In this document: positions 54,090 through 62,351 of the stretch, one piece after another
How the letters are laid out: every line of letters begins with the position of its first letter
Numbering within the stretch: position 1 is the stretch's first letter
Assembly: GCA_021325095.1 (NCBI GenBank)
Contig: JAJPHV010000045.1
Coordinates: 1 to 64,000, forward strand
Direction of reading: 5' to 3'
DNA length: 64,000 bases
From: Chloroflexota bacterium
GTDB lineage: Bacteria; Chloroflexota; Anaerolineae; Aggregatilineales; UBA2796
The notes under the pieces: generated by a model
Told to the model about the DNA's origin: nothing
Databases searched by the model: none
The model's input: the letters and a program-made list of their open reading frames with translations, nothing else
Translations under genes and position numbers: made by a program

Positions 54090-55631
54090 TCAAAAAACAG
54101 CCGTCCGGTTGTCGATTCCCGGCGGCTCGTCCTTCCTGCGCCACACCCAGTAACTGCCGGAGCCGAAGATGGTCGTTTCAGGAACCTGTGCGATCAGCTC
54201 GTAATGTGCGCCGCTCTTGAGGCCGCTGTCGATGGCGTAATCGGTAGCCACGTTTGGGCCGTAACGCAGAATAACCAGGTTGAAGTAACCCTCGTTGATG
54301 GCTGCCTTGTAGGCGTGCACGCCCGAAAGCTGGCGGCCCTGTTTATCGGTGTAGTAGAACCAGTACAATTGGTTCCACTGCCAGAAGGCGACCGTATTTT
54401 GCAGGTAATAGCGCGGCACTTCCATTTCCTCGGCCAGATAGCGTCCGCTGGGCCGCACCTGTGTGAGCAGCACGTTCATGAGCGCCTGGGTGTTGGGCCA
54501 TTCGTGGAAGAGTTCGCCGGCTTGCTGCGAGCCGACACTGAAAACGAGCAGGCAGACGGCCAGCACGATGATCCAGCGGCGATTGGCAAACCGCCCCTGG
54601 CCGATGCCGCTCATTCGTGTCACGGCATAACCGGCCAGCGGCGCAGCGAAAAACAGGCTGAACACCACATGCTTTTGGAGGGAAACGATCTCCATCTTGT
54701 AGATGTGGTAAGCCGGTGCGAGCAGGGTAGAACCCAGAAATACCAGTGCCACAACCAGCCCACGCCGACCCGCCAGGATCAGCCCAATGCCGCCAAGCAA
54801 GACCAGCCCGCCCGCCAGCAGCGCAGCCCGTTCCGCTATCGCTATCCGCGATGTCGGGATGATTGCCACGCGCTCCGTTGTGGTGTGGGTCAGCCCGATC
54901 AACACGTTGTTATCCAGCAGTGCCGGAACTGCCAGCCCAGTCACGGCAATTGCACCCGCCAGTGCGCCAGCTAGAACAGCCTGCTTCCAACCATGTTTGC
55001 GCAGGAGCTGCCAGGACAGGATCGCTACGACGCTCGGTGTGAGTAGCAGTGCGGCAAACTTCGCGGCAATTGCCAGCGCCAGCACAATGCCGACAGCGGT
55101 AGCTGTTCCCCACCAGGATTGCCAGTCAGCACGCACTGCTAGCACTGTTGCCAGCGCGAGCAGGAACAGGCACAGCGCATCAAAGGTCGCAAAATGTCCC
55201 AGGTACAGCACCGTGCCCTGTACGGAGAAAAGGGCAGCCGCCACCAGGGCGCTGCTGCGGCTGTAAAGTCGGGCCGTCACCAGGTAGACGGAGAGCGTCA
55301 CCAGCAGCATAAAGCCCAGGCTCAGTAACCGTGCCGCTTCCAACCCGCCGATAGAATCGGCGATACCTGCCAGCAGCGGATAGAAGTAGGGCAGGCCAGC
55401 GACATATTGCCCATAGGGTTCGGTGACGGGTGGCCCACCGCGCAGGAAATTGAAATACTGCCGCCCGGCATACAGGTACAGGGCTTCGTCCTGGAAAGCC
55501 GTGTTGCGCAGGCTCAAAGAGGCAATGGTTTGCAGAGCCAGAATCGCCAACATTGGCAGCGCGGTCGCCAGCCGCCCAATCTCGAGGTGTTGGACGAGCA
55601 ATGGCCGTTTTAGTTCGACTTCAGTCGTCAC
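54090..55631 (-). CDS. GT39/ArnT-like membrane glycosyltransferase
   Basis: A 513-residue membrane protein with about eleven predicted helices. The first loop has FQDEALYLYAGR, with the Asp-Glu pair that is catalytic in PMT/ArnT-type transferases using polyprenyl-P-sugars. The C-terminal 130 residues form a soluble extracellular domain. Next to the Pol-P-Man synthase-like gene it likely transfers mannose to a protein or glycan outside the cell. It lies 27 bases after the GT2-GH26 gene. Confidence 0.8.
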   Translation of the reverse strand: MTTEVELKRPLLVQHLEIGRLATALPMLAILALQTIASLSLRNTAFQDEALYLYAGRQYFNFLRGGPPVTEPYGQYVAGLPYFYPLLAGIADSIGGLEAARLLSLGFMLLVTLSVYLVTARLYSRSSALVAAALFSVQGTVLYLGHFATFDALCLFLLALATVLAVRADWQSWWGTATAVGIVLALAIAAKFAALLLTPSVVAILSWQLLRKHGWKQAVLAGALAGAIAVTGLAVPALLDNNVLIGLTHTTTERVAIIPTSRIAIAERAALLAGGLVLLGGIGLILAGRRGLVVALVFLGSTLLAPAYHIYKMEIVSLQKHVVFSLFFAAPLAGYAVTRMSGIGQGRFANRRWIIVLAVCLLVFSVGSQQAGELFHEWPNTQALMNVLLTQVRPSGRYLAEEMEVPRYYLQNTVAFWQWNQLYWFYYTDKQGRQLSGVHAYKAAINEGYFNLVILRYGPNVATDYAIDSGLKSGAHYELIAQVPETTIFGSGSYWVWRRKDEPPGIDNRTAVF

Positions 55632-55658
55632 AGGTCTCCTTTCTCTACACCCTGGGCG

Positions 55659-58391
55659 CTATCGATGGCGCGAGCTAACCGTTGTGGCCGCATCGCGCAC
55701 GGCTTGCAACGATTCGGAATCCGAGGCCAGCGACCAGGGCAGATGATCGGACAGGTGGGCGTCGGGCGCGGGTGATCCTTCGTGGTACAGGAAGGCATGG
55801 ACGTTCGGCGTGACCGCGATGGCGGCCCCGGCTTTGCGCAGCCAGTTCGCCTTCTGCGTGGGTTGGCCGTTGGCGCTGACTTCGACAAACAGCGGCATTT
55901 TCGGATAATGCGCAGCCAGGTCAGACAGGGTTTTCGCCGGATCGACCCAAACCGTATCTGGATAGTTGATCAGGCTTATCAGCGTCACATCTATAGCTGC
56001 CAGTGGCGGCGCATAGGCGCTGTCGTGGATCGGGTCAGCGGGCGACCAGACCCAGGCGACATTCAACGCTTTCTCCTGCCGGAAAACGTCACGGACGTGC
56101 TGCCAGGCACGCGGCACATCCTGCGGAATGCCGCCGTTCGCCACCGCTGAGGAGAGCACCCAGTTACGATCCACGTGTTGCAGGATGGTTAGATAGACAG
56201 GTTTGGCATAGTCGCGCAGGTCACGCGCCCAGCGCCGCAGAGCTTCGTCGTGCAGGCCATTCGCTATGGCAGGCAAACTGGCATTCATGGCCGGTGCACC
56301 GGGTACGCGAAAGTTGAGCGTGATCCAGGGCCGTGCGCCATGTGCCGCCAGCCGCGCCCCCCAATCACGGTCAAAGCGATCCCCAATATCCTGCGTTCGA
56401 CCTATGATACTGAACGAGAATCCGACCTGGCTTTCCAACGCTTTGATGTGCGCTTCGGGTAGCTGTGAGGATAAGGCGATGCCGATGAACGGCGCGCCGG
56501 TCTCATGACGTGGCACGAACGAAGTCGGGACTGCTGCGGACGCCGTGCGCGTCGCAACAAAGATGGCGGCAAGGGCTACCACCGCAACCAGGGGCATCAC
56601 GCCCAGCGCCCCCCGTAAAGGCTGTGCCAGAAGCCGGCCTGCTCTCGACCATATGCGCTGCGCGGTTGGCCGTGCTGTCAACCAGTCCGCGACGCCCAGC
56701 CACAGCGCGCCTGACAGCAGGATGATAGTGTAGACAACCCAGAAAGCGCTGATCAGCGCTGGCTCGCGCAGTCTTGAGAACAATACGAAAACACCTAGAC
56801 CCAGGATACAGGCTGCCAGGGCCAGCAGGTGCGGAGCCAGCACGTGTCCACCCGCTTCAGCGCTGCGTTCCTTTGAAGTCACCGCAAAGCCGACCTGTCG
56901 GCCTCGAAGCACCGTTAGCAGGCTGTCGATGAGCACCGGAAAACTGCTGAAGCCGGCAATGATCCCTCGAATGCTGGATTTGCCCCAGGCGGCATACCAG
57001 AAAGCCCCCTGGGAGGTCAACCAGTACGGTGCGAAATGCCAGAAGAAAGCAGATAGATCCGCGCCACGAACGGCGGGGATGCCGGTCAGCAGGAAGGCCA
57101 GCGGCGTCACGATATAGATCAGATCGCGCAGGCCGGACAGGTAATGTGTACAGGCCAGCAGGTATTGGATACGTTGTTCCACGCTCAACTTGCTGTGGCC
57201 GGGAAGCAGGATTTCACGCCAGTGCCTGCGGAAGGTGCTCAAGGTGCCGATGGCCCAACGGCGTTGCTGGTTATAGTACGATCTGAGCGTCAGCGGGCCA
57301 AGCCCAGTCGCCAGCACACCGCGAATAAAGATGCTGCGCCACACAGGGTGGAGCTTAATGGAGGCAGCAAAGTCCTCCGTGATCGAGTCCTGTGGCAGGC
57401 CACCGATCTCATCCAGGGCCGCTGCCCGAATGACAACGTTTGTGCCGCAAATAAAGGCCGCGTTCTGCGCTGATTTCCCGGGACAAAGCACCTTATAAAA
57501 CAACGCTTGTTGATCGTTGGCCCATCTGGCTACCGGGTTATCGGTGTTTCGATAATATTGACCTGTTTGCACCCAACCAATAGTGGGATCTGCGAAGGGC
57601 GGTATCGTCTTGAGCAGAAAGTCGCGCTCCGGGATCTGGTCGGCGTCAAAGATGACGATCAGGGCGTCGCCGGTGGCGCCAACCACCTGACGGGCATTCT
57701 CGATGTTGCCTGCTTTCGCGCCGCCATTTTCGGTGCGTGTCACGCACTGCACGCCCATCCGTTCGGCCAGCACTTCGACATCTCGCCAGTTGTCCGAGCC
57801 GGCCACATAGCCGTCGTTGCAGACCACAATCGAAACCTGCGCATGCGGATAAGTGACCAGATAACTCCTGCGTGCCTTGAGGGCGCCACGCAGCGTTGGT
57901 TCGAGAATAGCCGTACCCTCATTGACCGTCGGGATCAGGATGAAAATCGGCTTCTGCGTTGGGTCCTCGGTGGCCTTGATCTGCGGCTCTGCTCGCGGCC
58001 AGATTGTGTATTGAAAGCCCAACGTGTGCAGGATGCCGAACGTCTCAGCCACAAAAAGCGGCAGGGCCAGCCACCAACTTGTCCAATTGATGACTTCGAC
58101 GCGCCACGCCAGATAGTCCACCGCACTGACGCCCACCATCACCGACAACAAGAGGGTAAGGGCTTGCCTTCGATCAGTTATCCCGAGGTGAATGACGAGC
58201 GCCAACCCAATCAGAAAGACCGCCAGCGTCGTCCAAGGGCCTAGATCGGTGCGAATGATCTGGACTAAGGCGACGGCCCACAGGACGGTAGCTAGGAGAG
58301 GAAACGATGCAGTTACTGCCCGGCTTCGGAGGGCGGAGATCGGTTTGATCGCGCGATTCCTCGAAAAAGCTCGAAGTGCTCTAACAGTCAT
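55659..58391 (-). CDS. Cellulose synthase-like GT2 fused to a GH26-like domain
   Basis: A 910-residue fusion. Two to three helices (about 28-128) lead to a processive GT2 domain (about 147-390) with CNDGY (191-195), DAD (249-251), TED (338-340) and QQRRW (375-379), then further helices and an FAVTSK motif like BcsA's gating loop. After a last helix near 610-625 comes an exported domain (about 635-900) resembling GH26: NGLHDEALRRWARDL, then ILQHVDRNW, and NVAWVWSPADP. In GH26 mannanases the acid/base Glu lies in HExN; here that position is His739, while the nucleophile region keeps Glu837 (LFVEVS). So the hydrolase part may bind rather than cut. First gene of the operon. Confidence 0.82.
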   Translation of the reverse strand: MTVRALRAFSRNRAIKPISALRSRAVTASFPLLATVLWAVALVQIIRTDLGPWTTLAVFLIGLALVIHLGITDRRQALTLLLSVMVGVSAVDYLAWRVEVINWTSWWLALPLFVAETFGILHTLGFQYTIWPRAEPQIKATEDPTQKPIFILIPTVNEGTAILEPTLRGALKARRSYLVTYPHAQVSIVVCNDGYVAGSDNWRDVEVLAERMGVQCVTRTENGGAKAGNIENARQVVGATGDALIVIFDADQIPERDFLLKTIPPFADPTIGWVQTGQYYRNTDNPVARWANDQQALFYKVLCPGKSAQNAAFICGTNVVIRAAALDEIGGLPQDSITEDFAASIKLHPVWRSIFIRGVLATGLGPLTLRSYYNQQRRWAIGTLSTFRRHWREILLPGHSKLSVEQRIQYLLACTHYLSGLRDLIYIVTPLAFLLTGIPAVRGADLSAFFWHFAPYWLTSQGAFWYAAWGKSSIRGIIAGFSSFPVLIDSLLTVLRGRQVGFAVTSKERSAEAGGHVLAPHLLALAACILGLGVFVLFSRLREPALISAFWVVYTIILLSGALWLGVADWLTARPTAQRIWSRAGRLLAQPLRGALGVMPLVAVVALAAIFVATRTASAAVPTSFVPRHETGAPFIGIALSSQLPEAHIKALESQVGFSFSIIGRTQDIGDRFDRDWGARLAAHGARPWITLNFRVPGAPAMNASLPAIANGLHDEALRRWARDLRDYAKPVYLTILQHVDRNWVLSSAVANGGIPQDVPRAWQHVRDVFRQEKALNVAWVWSPADPIHDSAYAPPLAAIDVTLISLINYPDTVWVDPAKTLSDLAAHYPKMPLFVEVSANGQPTQKANWLRKAGAAIAVTPNVHAFLYHEGSPAPDAHLSDHLPWSLASDSESLQAVRDAATTVSSRHR

Positions 58392-59056
58392 AGCTTTCTC
58401 CTTCCTCGATTCGGAGTTCCGGTGGCGCGCTGCAACGTAATCTTCCCCGTTCTGTAGTGCTCAGAATCGAACTGACGGCGTCGAGTGACTTGATCAGCCG
58501 AACGTATTACATGTATACAAGCTGAATGCATACTTATACACAGCACGTGTTTGAGGTATACGACAATCGTTCGTTACCTGTTAAGCACGTTATTCGGTTT
58601 TCGTGTAGTTTGGGCGTGTTGCCGATGTGGCCGTGGAAACCGTGCAGAATTCGAGGTTGTGGGATCTGCGACTAATGGCCCAGGTTGTAGGATTGATATT
58701 GACTTAAGCTCGTATCAATGACGACCCTCTCTTTTCATCATGGATTTACGAAGGCGCGAATTCTACCAGTTCATTTTGATATGTAAAGGTTAAGTGGTCG
58801 ATTCTAAGGTTTCGCTCATTTGATATTCATCTGTGCTAGTACCGATGAACTACGGAATTAGCCCTGCAGTCTTTCTTACGATGGCGAACGAGCAAACCCG
58901 GTAGATGTGCGCTTGCCGTCCAGCGGCCCGTACCGATCACGGCGACACGTCGCTGTTCGGTCATCCTTCACTCCGCTTGTTGCACACCCATCGAAGCACG
59001 AAGCGGCTGACGCAGAAAAACGACAGCGTCCTTTAACCCTCGACAGGCGCGCTCCT
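58392..59056. other. AT-rich intergenic region upstream of the glycan operon
   Basis: This 665-base gap is clearly more AT-rich than its surroundings between about 58500 and 58870. It must hold the operon promoter, but I could not fix a convincing -10/-35 pair. Short open frames here have no ribosome sites and no recognisable products. I found no tRNA, repeat family member or terminator in it. Confidence 0.45.
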
Positions 59057-59425
59057 CTAACCTGGCACACTGAGGCGACGAATCTGATCAACCAGTTCAG
59101 CAAAGTTGGCAGGTTTGGTCATGTAGTGATTGGCACCAGCTGCCAAAGCTTTGTCCTTAGCATTTTGGGCATTGAGGGCCGACAACACCAGGATAGGTAG
59201 GTGGGCAATGGCCGGGTGATTACGCAGCCGAAGGCAGAACTCCTCACCGCTGATGTCGGGGAGCATCCAGTCCAGAATGACCCCATCGGGCGTCTCCACT
59301 TCGGCCAGGATTAGCCCATCATGACCGTTGTTTGCCTCAACGACTTCAATACCCTGACGGCGCAGCACCACCCGTAGCAGTCCGACGTTCTCAGGTTCAT
59401 CGTCAACAACCAGTATCTTGAGCAT
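59057..59425 (-). CDS. Single-domain response regulator
   Basis: A 122-residue receiver domain starting at ATG 59425 (GAGGGA site at 6 bases). The acidic pair is in VVDDEPEN, the phosphoacceptor Asp in VILDWMLPD (about residue 52), Ser in VLSA (in place of Thr) and Lys in TKPAN. No output domain and no kinase nearby, so it is an orphan regulator, upstream in orientation of the glycan operon but separated by the AT-rich gap. Confidence 0.85.
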   Translation of the reverse strand: MLKILVVDDEPENVGLLRVVLRRQGIEVVEANNGHDGLILAEVETPDGVILDWMLPDISGEEFCLRLRNHPAIAHLPILVLSALNAQNAKDKALAAGANHYMTKPANFAELVDQIRRLSVPG

Positions 59426-59575
59426 AATACGTCCCTCAGTGATATCTACTGGCGGGCCAGCCTCAGGTGTTATTAACAGGCAGTATAACAGCAAACTCGT
59501 GAGGGACTGATAAGAAAAAGGTCACTTCAAACACCCTTACTCAGGGCTTACTTCAGGCTCTGGGAAGGTCCTGGG

Positions 59576-60036
59576 TTCAAAGGTGGCGTTCAATCGGCAA
59601 CCCTGACGGGTGGCGCGCTGCCTCAAGCTCAGAAACGCCGCGACCCCAGCGAAGTGGTGGCAGGGTTGGGAAACGAGCGTGTCCTGTTCCGCGGGAAGAT
59701 CAGGGACGTGCGGCGCGAAACAGTCAAGGGGGCGCGTGGGCCCCCGACCATTGCCAGCTTCGCGGGAGACCACGACAAGATGGAGATTCGTCCTTCAGAA
59801 CGAACATTTAATTCGTGGCATAACGGCGAAGTCGTGTGCACCGTGCCCGACCTGATCGGCATCCTCAGCCTGGACGACGGCGAACCGATTGGCACGGGAA
59901 TGGTGCGCTATGGCCTGCGCGTGGCTGAGATCGGGATGCCTGCGCTGCACGGAACTGAAAACCCCTGCGAATCGCCGGCCCGGTGGCCTTTGGTTACGAT
60001 GTGCCGTTTACGCCAATGCCCGGCCACCGGCTGTGA
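59576..60036 (+). pseudogene. DUF917-family gene remnant (C-terminal part, frameshifted)
   Basis: The frame from about 59576 reads like the C-terminal third of DUF917 proteins: VLFRGKIRDVRRETVKG, KMEIRPSER, NGEVVCTVPDLIGILSLDDGEPIG and YGLRVAEIGMPA. The conserved end of the family, GPVAFGYDVPFTP, appears in a different frame (59977 onwards, ending at TGA 60034), so a frameshift lies near 59955-59970. No N-terminal two-thirds exists upstream. This is a decayed fragment, between an orphan response regulator and the nurA operon. Confidence 0.72.
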
Positions 60037-60099
60037 ACGCGGCACGCCACTGCGCAGAACAGAAAACCGTAATGCAGCGGAATCCGGTTCGTTGAAATA

Positions 60100-60129
60100 T
60101 TGACGTAACCGGGTCGGGCATGATAGACT
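60100..60129 (+). promoter_or_regulatory. Promoter of the nurA-herA operon
   Basis: TTGACG (60100-60105), an 18-base spacer and TAGACT (60124-60129), about 42 bases before the TTG start of nurA. Confidence 0.5.
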
Positions 60130-60171
60130 GCGCAAGGTAGAGTAAGTACGGTGATTGCGGGGAGATAGCGA

Positions 60172-61377
60172 TTGTCGCTCCAATTCGATAAGGTTGTGCC
60201 GCAAGTCGAGAAAATGGGCGCGGCACTGGCGGATCGCAACGACACCGTAGCCGAACAAACGCAACTGGCCGGGCATCAGTTGATGGAACTGAATGACCTG
60301 GACGCCATCTGGGATCAGATCATGGTTGCCCGCCGGAATGATGCGGGCTTTCGTGGTGCGGCCCCTTTTGACGAGCCGATCAATGAGGCTATCCCCAAGC
60401 CGGAGTGCCCGGCCCGCGCCACCATCCTGGCGGCGGACGGCTCCCAAATCTACCCCGATCCGCACGGTGCAGCGCTGTACTGGCTGACCAACATCGGCGT
60501 GTTTCTTTACCCGCACGGCGAGGAATCGCTGCCCGACATTATTACGGAACCTCAGCTCTTTTACGAAGACAAAGACGTGCGCGAGCAGGATGGACGACTG
60601 ATCGCCACCGCTGCGATCAATGCGCGCCGCGCCGTGTACGAGATGCAAGTGCTGGCACGGGAAACCATGCGCTGCCGGGACTTGCCGCGCCCGCTGGTCG
60701 CCATGTACGATGGGCCGCTCCTCAGCTTGCTCATGGGCAAGGAGGTGACTAACGCGGGCGAATTGACCCTCAGCTACCACGAAGCGCTCGACATTATGCA
60801 TAATGCGGGCGCGGGCCTGCTCGGTTACGTGGATCGCCCCAAGAGCACCTTTGTGGTCAACACCATCTTTTTGATGAGCCTCGATCCCGATCAGGTCAAG
60901 CGCGGCAACCTGCAAACTGCCGGGCCGTTCGAAGGGCTGACGGATCGAGATCTATACCAGTGGATACTCGGCCCCGGTGACCGCTCCGGCCTGATGATCC
61001 AGCAAAGCCCGCAGAACAAAGCCTATCGTGAAGTCAACGACGATCACGAGATCGTCTTCTTCTATATGAACGTAGCCTCACCGCAGCAGGAGCCTTACCT
61101 GGCGCGGGTCGAGGTGCCGATGTGGGTGGCGCGCGACAAGGCATTGGTCGGCGCGCTGCAAGCCATCCTGTACGCCCAGTGCCAGATCACAGACCGTTAT
61201 CCCTATGCGCTGACGCGCGCCGACGAGGTGGCCGTCGTCCATGCGCACGAGAAGCGCGCTCTCGACGAGATGATCGGGATCGAATTGCTGCGCAACAGAC
61301 AGGCGCTGGAATTGTCGCACAAGCTCAGTTCCAAGACGCTGGTGCGTCGTGAGCGCCGGCAGCATCAGGGTGTGTAA
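60172..61377 (+). CDS. nurA: NurA-domain 5'-to-3' nuclease
   Basis: A 401-residue NurA-family nuclease that works with the HerA pump in DNA end resection. The domain start has ILAADGSQIYPD, whose Asp is an active-site metal ligand, a second acidic site in AMYDGPLL, and the C-terminal YPYALTRADEVAVV typical of the family. The TTG start follows GGGGAGATA. It is first in an operon with a small membrane protein (3-base gap), a HAS-barrel-like protein and herA. Confidence 0.85.
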   Translation: MSLQFDKVVPQVEKMGAALADRNDTVAEQTQLAGHQLMELNDLDAIWDQIMVARRNDAGFRGAAPFDEPINEAIPKPECPARATILAADGSQIYPDPHGAALYWLTNIGVFLYPHGEESLPDIITEPQLFYEDKDVREQDGRLIATAAINARRAVYEMQVLARETMRCRDLPRPLVAMYDGPLLSLLMGKEVTNAGELTLSYHEALDIMHNAGAGLLGYVDRPKSTFVVNTIFLMSLDPDQVKRGNLQTAGPFEGLTDRDLYQWILGPGDRSGLMIQQSPQNKAYREVNDDHEIVFFYMNVASPQQEPYLARVEVPMWVARDKALVGALQAILYAQCQITDRYPYALTRADEVAVVHAHEKRALDEMIGIELLRNRQALELSHKLSSKTLVRRERRQHQGV

Positions 61378-61380
61378 ATC

Positions 61381-61590
61381 ATGCTGCGGATTCTGGCGCT
61401 GTCCCTGATTGGCTATGGACTTTTTGAGCTGTTTATCCGAAACTTTCTGCGCAGCTTGCGCGCGCCAGAGAGTCAGCTAACGCCGCGCCTGACCGTGCAG
61501 ATGCGCCTGCGGCACTTCAGAGCATCGCTGCCGTTTTACGCGGCAGTCCTGCTGGGAGCGTTTCTCCTGATCGCCAGCTTTGCGCGGTGA
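61381..61590 (+). CDS. Small membrane protein in the nurA-herA operon
   Basis: A 69-residue protein with an N-terminal hydrophobic segment (about 2-20) and a C-terminal membrane helix (about 50-67), joined by a basic loop. Its ATG lies 3 bases after the nurA stop, so it is co-translated. No family recognised. A membrane link for the NurA-HerA machinery is an inference. Confidence 0.65.
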   Translation: MLRILALSLIGYGLFELFIRNFLRSLRAPESQLTPRLTVQMRLRHFRASLPFYAAVLLGAFLLIASFAR

Positions 61591-61655
61591 TCCCTGGGAA
61601 TATGGTGAGTCTGGAAAGGGAAACCTTTTAGTTCCGATAAAGGGCCTTATCATCA

Positions 61656-62249
61656 ATGGAAGAAAAACTGGTCGGACGAGTCTTGCGGGCGAGCACCGTC
61701 GGTTATGCTTGCGGCACACGAAGCCACGAACTGGATACCCCCTCCTTTGGCGCATTCGTGCAGACCCGCTTCAATAACGGCGTCAACGTCGAGGTCATCG
61801 GCCTGATCTACGCCATCCACATTGACGACGATCCGCTGGTGCGCCAGTTGATCATGGCGAACCAGGTGAATACGCCGACTCTGCGTGATCAACGCGAGAA
61901 CCGCATGGTTCCCGTTGAGATCAGCGTGGTGAACATCGGCTACCGCATCAACGGCGAGTCGTTCCACAATCTGCCGCCGCGCCCGCCCATGAGCCTCGAC
62001 CCGGTGTACTTATGCGACGCCGATTGCATCTACGATTTCACGCGCAAGTTCGACTTTTTCCGGCTGGTGCTGAATACGTCCGAAGTCCCGGCGGAGGAAC
62101 TGCTGGCGGCGGCGCTCAAGCACGCAGCCCACGCGCGCCCGGTCCGCGAACAGCGCGAGTTTTTGATCCAGGCCGGGCGGCGGCTGGCGCAGCTTCTCAG
62201 TTACGATCTGCCGCGTCTGAACCATTTGCTGCGCCTGATCAAGCCCTAG
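61656..62249 (+). CDS. HAS-barrel-like protein of the nurA-herA operon
   Basis: A 197-residue protein. Residues 3-60 read like a HAS-barrel start (LVGRVLRASTVGYACGT then GAFVQTRFNNGVNVEVIGLIYAI), the beta-barrel also found at the N terminus of HerA ATPases. The C-terminal half is helical with two Cys in YLCDADC. I infer an adaptor between NurA and HerA; its exact family is not certain. Gaps to neighbours are 65 and 102 bases. Confidence 0.6.
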   Translation: MEEKLVGRVLRASTVGYACGTRSHELDTPSFGAFVQTRFNNGVNVEVIGLIYAIHIDDDPLVRQLIMANQVNTPTLRDQRENRMVPVEISVVNIGYRINGESFHNLPPRPPMSLDPVYLCDADCIYDFTRKFDFFRLVLNTSEVPAEELLAAALKHAAHARPVREQREFLIQAGRRLAQLLSYDLPRLNHLLRLIKP

Positions 62250-62351
62250 AACTGCTCCTCGGCGCGACCATTTTTCGACTCGCTTTTTGGATGAGCGGAA
62301 GTATAATTATGCTATCGGTTGTAGAACAGGCGTTCCTATCCGGGAGACGCA

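Noticed and set aside
58876..59200. Short open frames on both strands near the orphan response regulator.
   Set aside because: They partly mirror the response regulator and have no ribosome sites; the products resemble nothing known.
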